Origin: Phaeodactylibacter sp.
GTDB lineage: Bacteria; Bacteroidota; Bacteroidia; Chitinophagales; Saprospiraceae
DNA length: 64,000 nucleotides
Direction of reading: 5' to 3'
Assembly (NCBI RefSeq): GCF_022763345.1
Contig: NZ_JALEGS010000035.1
Span: 1-64,000 of the forward strand
The notes under the pieces are model-generated. The model saw nothing but the letters and a program-made list of their open reading frames with translations. It ran no database searches and was not told where the DNA came from. Numbering within the stretch: the first letter of the stretch is position 1; every line of letters begins with the position of its first letter. Both the position numbers and the translations under genes were made by a program. Shown piece by piece: positions 8,086 to 15,504 of the stretch.

Positions 8086-8440
8086 CTGTATTCTTATCAA
8101 ACCATTCTACATCTAATAGGATGATTATCTTTACAGGAACTTCTTTGATGCTGACTGGCTCTATGGTGTAGACGGTCTGTTGGCAGATTACCGCTGACCA
8201 TTCATAGGTGCACCCAGCTATATTGTTGGTAAGCCCTTTAAATTTTCATTCATGAAAATGCAAAGAATCAAAGAAGGGGTCTTGACTTTCCTTGCTGGCA
8301 GGCTGGCCTATGACTTCCTTCTATGGATCGTCGCTACATTCCTGTAGTAGACTCTTGGGCGAGATACAAAGTGCTGATGTACTTTGTATCCGCCCTTTCT
8401 TAGAATAGAATAAGCTGACTTTTCATCTTTGACTGAAAAA
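8086..8440. other. intergenic region between MazF and ardA
   Basis: About 355 bases. It contains a hyphenated palindrome ATTTTCA-N4-TGAAAAT (8242-8259) and, at its end, a strong hairpin (separate entry). A 26-codon ATG frame begins at about 8320 and ends just after the hairpin (DRRYIPVVDSWARYKVLMYF), but nothing supports its expression. No known gene or RNA is recognised. Confidence 0.4.
8357..8401 (+). terminator. long terminator-like hairpin
   Basis: Arms 8357-8372 and 8381-8395 pair over about 15 bases (GGGCG.GATACAAAGT with ACTTTGTATC.GCCC) around an 8-base loop, followed by TTTCTT. It would stop rightward transcripts before ardA, although the toxin stop is about 270 bases away, so an unannotated RNA in between is possible. 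Confidence 0.65.
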
Positions 8441-8458
8441 CCGCCCTAAACAGGACGG
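8436..8458 (-). terminator. ardA A terminator overlapping the stop codon
   Basis: Read on the minus strand, CCGTCC-TGTTTA-GGGCGG forms a short hairpin followed by TTTTT. The last ardA codons and the TAG stop lie in the stem and loop. Module B keeps the stem but has lost the T-tract. Confidence 0.65.
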
Positions 8459-8982
8459 AACACAAACCCATCTTCAATAAAGTATCCTTCAGCATCAAGG
8501 TCACGAGCAAAAGCAGCATAATCTATGTAAGTGCGTAAGCCTTCTGGAATCGAGTGAGCGTATAGTTCATCAAATGTTTCGGTAGCGTAGTCTAGGAATG
8601 AGTCATATTCACCAGCATAGGTATCTTCAAAGTTAGCTTTAGCTGATGCTAGGTCATCAATATTGTTGTAATAGATCGCGAAGGCTTCTCCGTGTTCAGT
8701 TAGTACTTCTACTATGCTGACGATAGTGTCCAAGCTTTCATATTCAGAGATGCGGATGCCACCGAGTTCAAAGTCGTGGATAGCGTATTCTTCGGCTACT
8801 TCATCGTACTGCTTGGAGTATGGACTGGTGCGAAGAATCTCGTTGATTTCTTCTTGAATTTCGTCGGTGTTAAGTCCTTCGACATTGATCCACTTACCGT
8901 GAAGAATACCGGCATTATAATCGGAGAGAGAGGCTACGTATATTTGATATGTATCGGTGGGAGTATTTTTCTGATGAGTCAT
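8446..8982 (-). CDS. ardA: ArdA antirestriction protein (copy A)
   Basis: 178 residues, typical of ArdA (about 165-180). The family start YQIYVASLSDYNAGILHGKW is present, then the central EEYAIHDFELGGIRISEYESL and the DSFLDYATETFDELYAH end. Very acidic overall, as expected of a DNA mimic that blocks type I restriction enzymes. ArdA is usually a leading-region gene of conjugative plasmids, protecting the incoming strand. A second copy lies at 44567-45103. Both sit downstream of a conserved 300-base noncoding leader, which suggests special early expression. Confidence 0.95.
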   Translation of the reverse strand: MTHQKNTPTDTYQIYVASLSDYNAGILHGKWINVEGLNTDEIQEEINEILRTSPYSKQYDEVAEEYAIHDFELGGIRISEYESLDTIVSIVEVLTEHGEAFAIYYNNIDDLASAKANFEDTYAGEYDSFLDYATETFDELYAHSIPEGLRTYIDYAAFARDLDAEGYFIEDGFVFRPV

Positions 8983-9002
8983 GGTTCCTTTTCTTTGAAT
9001 TG

Positions 9003-9335
9003 ATAATTGGACATCTGCCCTTTTTGCGGAACCTGAATTCAGTGAAGGTGAGTCCTATGCCAGTCTAGAGCGGCCATTTATTGCGGCTTGTCCCAAAAAA
9101 TTGCTGATCTATGTCGAAGCGTGACTTGCAGAGGGTGAGACAAGCTGTATCTTGGTGTAGCAGAAAAAGGGCCGATTGATCCAATAGCCCAAATTAGGGA
9201 ACCATAGCGGCTAGAATAAAAATCATCACTGCTTACTCACATCTTGCAGAACCTATTCGTGAGATATTGGCTGCCTTTGGGGCAATGGGCTGTCTCCGCC
9301 TTAACACTGACGATTTCTCTTGCTATCAACAAATT
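9003..9335 (-). promoter_or_regulatory. conserved leader upstream of ardA (copy A)
   Basis: A noncoding stretch largely matched at 45121-45450 upstream of the other ardA. It contains the pairable arms GCTTGTC and GACAAGC (about 9087 and 9150) and a shared block ending GATTTCTCTTGCTATC. Conservation without an open frame argues for a promoter or structured element, perhaps a single-strand promoter of the kind known in plasmid leading regions. That role is inference. Confidence 0.55.
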
Positions 9336-9371
9336 GAAAAGCACGTTAACCCTTTATTAATAATTGGCATG

Positions 9372-9377
9372 TATAAT
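9372..9377 (+). promoter_or_regulatory. -10 box
   Basis: TATAAT preceded by TG, 28 bases before the ATG at 9405. No convincing -35 hexamer at 17 bases upstream. Confidence 0.4.
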
Positions 9378-9404
9378 GGTTTCATCAATAAATGAAATAT
9401 TGCC

Positions 9405-10127
9405 ATGAAGCCATTGAAAATTCAATATATATATCAAGATAGACATCATTTGAGGGAAGGTGAGTTTGTTGAGATTGAAGATTTCAACACTTTACAAAAT
9501 GACGCTCCTTTGGGCTGGAAAAAAGATGATTCTTTTTGGCTTGTACCTGACTCTGTCGAAGAATGGGTTAGAGGTCATCACTATAATGATAATGTATCAG
9601 TGTCAGCAAGTTCTAGCAGCAGAGTAGGATACTTTGAAGTCGATGATGTATTATACTTGCAGATCGTAGACTCTGCATCCGGTGAAATAACAGGAGGTGC
9701 TAGGTTTTTAGACGCAGAGAAATTTCAGGGTAGTTTCAACGGCTCAGAAATAGAACAGGTATTCCCCAAGAACTCCCAAGGTGCACAAGCAGCAGCTCTA
9801 GAAATAGATAACAAAATTATGCTGTCAGCTGCTAGACAGCAAGTTGGGTTTATTTCCATTCAACCTACAACACCTCAAGAGGATGACCTCATAGATCGTG
9901 CCGTCGAGATAATGGGATCCAATAAAGGAGATATTTTCTGTGCAGATGTTGAAACTGTAAAAGATTTACAGAGGGGTATATCAGCGGCCGGATATGATTT
10001 AGGACCAAACTCAGAAAGCGGCACTATTGATTCATATACTCAACAGGCCATAGTTAATTTCACAATCGAATTTGGCGATGAAATATCTCAATATAGATCA
10101 ACAGAGCAACCTCAAAGGCAACGCTAG
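9405..10127 (+). CDS. hypothetical protein with C-terminal peptidoglycan-binding-like domain
   Basis: 240 residues with no signal peptide. The first 130 residues are not recognised. The end (about 185-225: DVETVKDLQRGISAAGYDLGPNSESGTIDSYTQQAIVNF) matches the helical repeat of PG_binding_1 domains. The middle (LDAEKFQGSF, EIDNKIMLSAARQQVGF) is unfamiliar. A cell-wall role would need export by another route, which is not evident. The stop overlaps the stop of the convergent next gene in a shared CTAG. Present only in module A. Confidence 0.6.
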   Translation: MKPLKIQYIYQDRHHLREGEFVEIEDFNTLQNDAPLGWKKDDSFWLVPDSVEEWVRGHHYNDNVSVSASSSSRVGYFEVDDVLYLQIVDSASGEITGGARFLDAEKFQGSFNGSEIEQVFPKNSQGAQAAALEIDNKIMLSAARQQVGFISIQPTTPQEDDLIDRAVEIMGSNKGDIFCADVETVKDLQRGISAAGYDLGPNSESGTIDSYTQQAIVNFTIEFGDEISQYRSTEQPQRQR

Positions 10128-10528
10128 TCTGCTGTATTAGAAGCAGCCGAAACTTGATCCATAGGTTTACACCCTACACTTTTCATGTACTCATCTAAAT
10201 CTATCTCTTCCATTATCTCTTTTGCAAGGTCATCAACATAAGTGGTAGTGATATATTTATAAGCTTCTTCAAACCAAAAACGTGATTCTCGAAATTTTCG
10301 CTCTCTAGCTGCAAGTTTGCCAATCAAAGCCAGCAAGGTGCCATATCCAAGGAAGTCAACTTCATCCGGCGGTCTAGCAGCAAGCAGCTCATAATAGTGC
10401 TTAGCTCTTTGTATGCTTTTGGGAACTCCTCTCCCTAAAAAAAATGCTCCGGCTATTTCCAATTGGGCTTCAGCGTCTCCTAAATCAGCTTTTTCTTTAA
10501 TGGGAATCAGGTCTGTATCAATTAACAT
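10124..10528 (-). CDS. Sel1/TPR-repeat protein
   Basis: 134 residues. Residues 12-50 contain a Sel1-like repeat (KADLGDAEAQLEIAGAFFLGRGVPKSIQRAKHYYELLA) and a second helix-turn-helix pair, RKFRESRFWFEEAYKYI. Sel1 repeats act as protein-interaction scaffolds. It converges on the preceding gene and diverges from the Lys/Pro-rich gene. No signal peptide. Partner unknown. Confidence 0.65.
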   Translation of the reverse strand: MLIDTDLIPIKEKADLGDAEAQLEIAGAFFLGRGVPKSIQRAKHYYELLAARPPDEVDFLGYGTLLALIGKLAARERKFRESRFWFEEAYKYITTTYVDDLAKEIMEEIDLDEYMKSVGCKPMDQVSAASNTAD

Positions 10529-10596
10529 TATTAATCTCTATATCTCTTATTTTTTCTTATTTTGGGCATGTTGTATTATACCATAAACTGCCTCTA

Positions 10597-11100
10597 ATGA
10601 GCAAGGATAAACAGCCTCCTAAAGACTGGGTAGAAAGGGTTAGCGGAACAAATAAAGCACCCAATGAGGATAACAATAAAGCCCGTGGTCGTTCAATTGG
10701 TGAGATCAAATCTGCCTCTACTTCACCACCTACAGAGAAAAAGTCAGATAAACAAGAAGAGACAACACTAAAAAAGGGTAAAGAGACAGAAGGTAAAAAG
10801 TGGTCAGAAAAGATAACACCAAAGAAACCAATAAAGAAAGGAGTGGCAATAATAAAGGCAGTAGCCATTAAGACATCCCCTCCGCCTCAGAAATCCGAAG
10901 TGCAAAAAACTACCAAAACGCCTACTAAAAAGGAAGAAAGTAAACCACCAGAGAAGAAAGCGGTAAAACCCACTACTGAACCTAAGAAAGATACTTCCAA
11001 GATCAAAGGGGTAGCAAAACTGAAAGCGGCTGCACCAAAGAAGTCTCCTAAAGCCCCGAAGAAGCCACCTGTAAAAAAACCGCCCACTAAGGGCAGATAA
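10597..11100 (+). CDS. Lys/Pro-rich disordered protein
   Basis: 167 residues dominated by K, P, T, E and A with repeats such as KKPIKKGVAIIKAVA, KIKGVAKLKAAAPKK and KKPPVKKPPTK. Strongly basic and predicted disordered, similar in composition to histone-like or nucleic-acid-condensing tails. Module B has a shorter basic gene (48540-48755) at the corresponding place, so it is probably a true gene and not noise. No clear Shine-Dalgarno. Possible roles in binding transferred DNA are speculative. Confidence 0.55.
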   Translation: MSKDKQPPKDWVERVSGTNKAPNEDNNKARGRSIGEIKSASTSPPTEKKSDKQEETTLKKGKETEGKKWSEKITPKKPIKKGVAIIKAVAIKTSPPPQKSEVQKTTKTPTKKEESKPPEKKAVKPTTEPKKDTSKIKGVAKLKAAAPKKSPKAPKKPPVKKPPTKGR

Positions 11101-11137
11101 TTAATTCTATCTATCAAAACTTACTAACGTTTAATAC

Positions 11138-11650
11138 ATGGAAAATCCACCTCATCAGGTAGAACTTAAGGACGCTATAATTTTCATTTTGATCTCTGCA
11201 ATTGGTGCTGTATTGGTAGGCTTTATTCTATCGTTTGGTTTCAACGCATTTACGGCAACCGACTCTTTCATTTTTCAGATTCTGCTGGCTCTAGTAGCAC
11301 TAATAACAGGGTGGGTTGTAATAGGTGTATTTCTGAATTTCTTGAGTTCAAGATTTTTGATGCCAAGGTGCTTTGGCGCACGAATTATGAAATCTCATTT
11401 CGAAGAGAAAGAAGAAGAAATACCTCAAATATCAATAGTAACATATCTTGAGCGGAACGTATCTCTAATACTTATCCTTGTCGCTTTATTATTCTTTGTA
11501 CTACCCCTCTGGCATGAGGCCAGTGGCTTCATTGAATATGTCTACGTAGTGTTGGCTTCGTTACTCGGATTTTCCTTTTTTTCAGGATACCGACGAATTA
11601 CTTCCGATGCTTACTTAATGTCCAAAATGAATGACCCTTTATCGCTGTAA
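11138..11650 (+). CDS. four-helix membrane protein
   Basis: 170 residues with four hydrophobic segments (about 13-35, 44-68, 108-128, 134-150). No family is recognised. It follows the Lys-rich gene by 38 bases on the same strand and ends against the convergent gene at 11651 with no gap. Its place beside the T4CP operon suggests a role in conjugation, but nothing in the sequence proves this. Confidence 0.6.
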   Translation: MENPPHQVELKDAIIFILISAIGAVLVGFILSFGFNAFTATDSFIFQILLALVALITGWVVIGVFLNFLSSRFLMPRCFGARIMKSHFEEKEEEIPQISIVTYLERNVSLILILVALLFFVLPLWHEASGFIEYVYVVLASLLGFSFFSGYRRITSDAYLMSKMNDPLSL

Positions 11651-12112
11651 TTAAAATCTTGACCTCTCGTTCATGAGTATAAGCGGCTCCACCCTATTCA
11701 TGTAAAAAAAAGTGATATAGGCTAGAACTACCGAGTATATTACAGGTATGATAAGATCGGCTGTAACCCCGTTTTCGCCCCATACTTCCTGAAACTTGTT
11801 CCAGACAAAGATCAGCTGTACAATAAAGACTAGGTTGTACATTCTGAACAGATATATATGCCTAGTAAATGGAGCTGGCGGATTAAGCTTGTTCCTAGTA
11901 AGACTCAACCCTAGAATGCTCATTCCAGGTCGCATAATGATGTTTAGCATCAAAAACAAAATAGCAGTCGCTGCGATAAATCCGGTAACTATCCAAGGCA
12001 GATATTCAAAAGAAAAAGAATACTCTAAAGCCCAAAAATACAGATTATAAATAACGGCCAGATAGATCGCAACAGATACATAAAATGGTAAGTCCCGTAA
12101 TTGTAAAGTCAT
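11651..12112 (-). CDS. four-helix membrane protein
   Basis: 153 residues with four hydrophobic segments (about 10-30, 38-60, 88-104, 118-140). It is the last gene of the minus-strand run that starts with the T4CP-like ATPase and lies 4 bases after the preceding gene, so it is probably translationally coupled. No homologue known to me. Possibly a small conjugation channel or accessory protein (inference). Confidence 0.6.
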   Translation of the reverse strand: MTLQLRDLPFYVSVAIYLAVIYNLYFWALEYSFSFEYLPWIVTGFIAATAILFLMLNIIMRPGMSILGLSLTRNKLNPPAPFTRHIYLFRMYNLVFIVQLIFVWNKFQEVWGENGVTADLIIPVIYSVVLAYITFFYMNRVEPLILMNERSRF

Positions 12113-12116
12113 AGCA

Positions 12117-12959
12117 TTATACTTTTTGCTCTTTGAGCTTTTGTGTCACATAGTAAAAGTTGCCATTAGATTTCTCTTCGACGTATCGGTAATGCTCCAA
12201 AGCTTGCTCTGTGTTCCCTAAGGCTTCTTCAGACATAGCCTGTATATAGATGTTCCTAGTAATTTTACTGGCACCTACATTACCTTGAAGTAGCCTTTGA
12301 TGTTCTTTCCCGTATAAGAGTGTGCTCTCATAATCTTGACTGAGGAAATGTATCTCCACTAAAACCTCATAATACTCAGGCTCGGGTATTTCGCCCCTAT
12401 CGAATGCTTCTTCTACCTTCTTTCTCATCTCCGAAAGGCTTACATCTCCAAAAGTTGCTTTCAAGCTGATTAAACCTTCTCTTTGAATTCTGTTGTTGGC
12501 ATCGTCCAAATAAGCAGATTCATTGCTCCTTAATAGTCTATCGACTTTACCTGAGAAGAAAAGCATTACTGCCCCTAGGGTGACGGCAAACAGCGAATAG
12601 GAATAGGGTAGGATTTCTAAGCTTTCAACACCCAAAAACAAAAATCCAGGAAGTGAAAAAAGAACCCCATAGATGATTAGTCGTAGTTCGTCTCTAGGAG
12701 AAAGGTAAGTACTTCTAAAGCCGGTCATGGCAAAAGAGTAGCCTAACATTAAACTGACCCCTATAGAAACGTAAAGTAAGTTCTGTAAGAGTTCAGCGAT
12801 CCTTTCAGAGCCAGTGGTGTCTTTTATTACAATTGCCAAGTAAAATAAGGCAAAAGCTAGAATAGGATAGAAGCTTTTCCGAATAATAGAGACAAGTATG
12901 AATACTGCTCCTATAGCTCCCCAAACAAAGTATTGATTATTCAAGTATGTTTCTATCAT
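12117..12959 (-). CDS. membrane protein with C-terminal TPR-like helices
   Basis: 280 residues. The first half has five to six hydrophobic segments (about 12-140); residues 150-280 are soluble helices with TPR-like repeats (EPEYYEVLVEIHFLSQDYESTLLYGKEHQRLL, SEEALGNTEQALEHYRYVEEK). The start overlaps the upstream stop in an ATGA. Module B has a 543-residue protein of the same kind (46153-47784) in its transfer region, so a membrane protein with a TPR tail seems to be a steady part of this module. Function not known. Confidence 0.6.
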   Translation of the reverse strand: MIETYLNNQYFVWGAIGAVFILVSIIRKSFYPILAFALFYLAIVIKDTTGSERIAELLQNLLYVSIGVSLMLGYSFAMTGFRSTYLSPRDELRLIIYGVLFSLPGFLFLGVESLEILPYSYSLFAVTLGAVMLFFSGKVDRLLRSNESAYLDDANNRIQREGLISLKATFGDVSLSEMRKKVEEAFDRGEIPEPEYYEVLVEIHFLSQDYESTLLYGKEHQRLLQGNVGASKITRNIYIQAMSEEALGNTEQALEHYRYVEEKSNGNFYYVTQKLKEQKV

Positions 12960-13849
12960 GATATTACTATTGAATCTTCATCAGAAAGCTTATTGACCGT
13001 GCTCTTATTCGTATTCTGGGCAGAATCAGAAATAAGCTTCAGCCTGTCTCTTTCTGCTTTGATGAACATCATATCATATTCCCCATCTGTCATATCTAGC
13101 ACTTTCCCTCTCACCCTGAGCTTGATACCGAACTCCTCAAGATATAAGCATTGCGCACTGAATAGGATAAATAGGCTGGTCATAAGAAAGAAGCTTAGAT
13201 AGTAAGAAACTACGATAGGTAATTTCATGTCGATCAGGTATGATACCAAGATAACGGCAAGTACGATCAACAATATCGTAAGACCTGTCCCAGCCGTCTT
13301 TCTCGGCTCTACTATCATTCTCACATATTGCTCTGTCAGGACTTTTCCACGCTTACTTACCTTCCCTATCAAATCTTTGAAGTATCTCGAATCTCCTCTA
13401 TAGTAAGAATATCTAACAACGTCTTTTTCATCGGCTTCTTGAAATACTTTTTTAAAATGCTTAATGCCCATATTTGTCGTAAAGACTAAAAAGAGCATTA
13501 CTGGGCTTAGTAACAAGCAAATCAGGTATAAACCAATGGTTCCTTCGGAAGTCATAATGCTCTCGCCTCGGGGCAAAATTAGAGCAACAATTTCCGCACC
13601 TATGAAAGTGCCTTGAATAGCGCCGAAGTATCCATAGAAAGCTAAGCAAATAATCAGTGCGAAAGGCGAGAACGCCCTTTCCCCTAAATTCTCCCGGTAA
13701 TAAAGCCTGGCAGGTATAGCTCCAATACTTACTATAAAAGCATAGCTCTGAATAAATGTGTCGATAATGAGATTGCCGCTTCTGGAAAAAGTAGTCAGAC
13801 CTCTCGCCGCTGAGACCCCATCCATTTTTGTTAAAGACCCTTGTATCAT
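12956..13849 (-). CDS. polytopic membrane protein coupled to T4CP (copy A)
   Basis: 297 residues from the ATG at 13849, which lies one base after the T4CP stop (TAA-T-ATG); longer starts would overlap the ATPase. It has about six hydrophobic segments and a soluble loop with YRGDSRYFKDLIGK and RMIVEP, shared with the module B protein 48759-49679 (YSGDSVFFGWLSGK, RMLVEP), then LEE at the last helix. Because the ATPase itself lacks membrane helices, this protein is a good candidate for its membrane partner (inference). Confidence 0.7.
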   Translation of the reverse strand: MIQGSLTKMDGVSAARGLTTFSRSGNLIIDTFIQSYAFIVSIGAIPARLYYRENLGERAFSPFALIICLAFYGYFGAIQGTFIGAEIVALILPRGESIMTSEGTIGLYLICLLLSPVMLFLVFTTNMGIKHFKKVFQEADEKDVVRYSYYRGDSRYFKDLIGKVSKRGKVLTEQYVRMIVEPRKTAGTGLTILLIVLAVILVSYLIDMKLPIVVSYYLSFFLMTSLFILFSAQCLYLEEFGIKLRVRGKVLDMTDGEYDMMFIKAERDRLKLISDSAQNTNKSTVNKLSDEDSIVIS

Positions 13850-13850
13850 A

Positions 13851-15281
13851 TTAATCCTGTTTAAACTTTGCTTTGCGATAATTCTTCCCGTCACTCCATT
13901 CCCTACCTGAAATTGTAATAACGCCTTCAACTATATTGTCGTTACTAGCCCCACCACTCATTAAGGTGGTAAACTCTCTTGGCTCTACTTGATAATGTAA
14001 CTGTTGGTTAAGGCTTGCTGATTGGCTATCACCCACACTTACCCCCGTAATATTCATAAAGGACTTACCAATAGTTCTTGCTGCCCACTCATTAGTCACA
14101 GCATCATTATTGGCATGGTATATCTTGGTAGATAAGTTACCAAGCAAGCTATCAGCTTTAGGCCGCGGATTGGCTCCGCCTATCGAAACATAATAGTTTG
14201 ATAAGTTCTGACTTAAGAATACCGTACAGGCTCTTGAGCTTCTTGCCGTCGTCTGAAAAATTTGGTCGTAATCAGACAAAAATAGCTGACTCTCATCCAC
14301 CCAGAGAAATATAGGAAGAGGATATTCTTTTGTGTTCCTTCGCTCTGTAGCCTGCTGCCAAAGCAGCTTGAATATTCCTTGAGCATATACCCCTGCCGCT
14401 AGATATTCCTTAACCGGAAAATCCAAAATAATAATTTTACCGTCAAATGTTATTTCGGGATAGAGGTTGGTACTCTGGGCAAAATGTCGTCTCAAAATTC
14501 CGGAAGTAAACGGTTCCGCAAGGCCCAGAAATGACTCTACTATTGTCGGTCTGGTCTTCTCAGGAAGCGTTGCAAACTCCCTCAAGAAATAATCGCTGAT
14601 CAGAGTGAATTCCTCTGCTGCCTCTTCGTTTTCTTCATCGAGATTATTTCCGGCCTGGATGATACAACCCATACAGTAATTGCTATCACCCCAGTTTGAA
14701 ATCTCTTCCTCGCTCATTTCGGCAAGACCATCAACTTCGTGCTCAAGCGGTGCCGCAGATAATAGTCGTCTCATGTTACGAATACTTATCTCTTCTTCAG
14801 CTAAACCAAGTAGCTGGATCATTCGGTTAATACATCTCCTTAGAGCATTGTCCCAATAACGCTCACTCTCTCCTCCTCCGCCGCCGCCGCTGAACCGATT
14901 GCCCATTTTATAAATCTCCATAAAGAGATTGGTCAAGTTAAAAACTTCACCAGCCCCTTTTCCTGACCTGGTCATCTCATATTGTAGAGGGTTGAATTCA
15001 TATTCACTGCCTTCACTAAAAATGATTAGGTCATTTTCCCTATTTGTCTGTCTGGCATATTCTTCCCAGTTCTTCCGCTCATCTGGTTTGGCACAAAGGA
15101 CCAAGCCGCCAAACCCATTTCTCAAAAATGCTTTAGCGATTGATTTACCCGAACCGGAGGACTTACCTGAACCGATTCCACCAAATATTTGAGTCCCTTT
15201 GACAGCATCTCTAATGGTCCAAAAGTCTCTAGGGTTGTTGGAGAATTTGATCAGCCATTTATCTAAGTCATAAGATTCCAT
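13851..15281 (-). CDS. type IV coupling protein-like ATPase, soluble (copy A)
   Basis: 476 residues from ATG 15281; a longer GTG start at 15350 is less likely. The Walker A region reads GGIGSGKSSGSGKS and Walker B is FLWVDESQLFL, followed by QTTARSSRACTVFLSQNLSNYY, a pattern of the TraD/TraG/VirD4 and TraM-recognition ATPases. These proteins pump the relaxase-bound strand into the transfer channel. The usual N-terminal membrane helices are absent. It is divergent from the relaxase, with the candidate oriT in between, and heads an operon of four genes ending in membrane proteins. Confidence 0.82.
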   Translation of the reverse strand: MESYDLDKWLIKFSNNPRDFWTIRDAVKGTQIFGGIGSGKSSGSGKSIAKAFLRNGFGGLVLCAKPDERKNWEEYARQTNRENDLIIFSEGSEYEFNPLQYEMTRSGKGAGEVFNLTNLFMEIYKMGNRFSGGGGGGESERYWDNALRRCINRMIQLLGLAEEEISIRNMRRLLSAAPLEHEVDGLAEMSEEEISNWGDSNYCMGCIIQAGNNLDEENEEAAEEFTLISDYFLREFATLPEKTRPTIVESFLGLAEPFTSGILRRHFAQSTNLYPEITFDGKIIILDFPVKEYLAAGVYAQGIFKLLWQQATERRNTKEYPLPIFLWVDESQLFLSDYDQIFQTTARSSRACTVFLSQNLSNYYVSIGGANPRPKADSLLGNLSTKIYHANNDAVTNEWAARTIGKSFMNITGVSVGDSQSASLNQQLHYQVEPREFTTLMSGGASNDNIVEGVITISGREWSDGKNYRKAKFKQD

Positions 15282-15379
15282 ACTCGTAGTTTTTTTCAAT
15301 ATCAAAAGGGTTGTCTCCAAATCTACTAGATTATGTATTCGAGACAGCACTGTCTTTTTCTTTTCGTTTCAGTTTTCCC

Positions 15380-15504
15380 GGGTTTTCCAGAATCCCCCTA
15401 TTGCATTGATTTTCAATCGCTGCTACCTTGCGAACAAGTCCTCTAGCTGTGCTAAGGGGAGACGCCTGTAACTAAAATTTTAACTAGTCAAAACGAGCTA
15501 AACC
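15380..15504. other. candidate oriT (copy A)
   Basis: The intergenic region between the T4CP and relaxase genes, matched almost base for base in module B (51250-51395). It includes a hairpin pair around TAGC-TGT-GCTA in the block that follows CCTTGCG, and an AT-rich end ACTAGTCAAAACGAGC before the relaxase ATG. Position beside a MobF relaxase and strict conservation make it the best oriT candidate. The nic site is not identified. Confidence 0.6.

Noticed and set aside
8320..8400. 26-codon ORF spanning the hairpin upstream of ardA
   Set aside because: No ribosome-binding site or conservation seen; it runs through a terminator hairpin.
10557..10868. Minus-strand frame rich in F, S and L opposite the Lys-rich gene
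   Set aside because: Composition is the mirror of a Lys/Pro-rich gene; no separate signal for expression.
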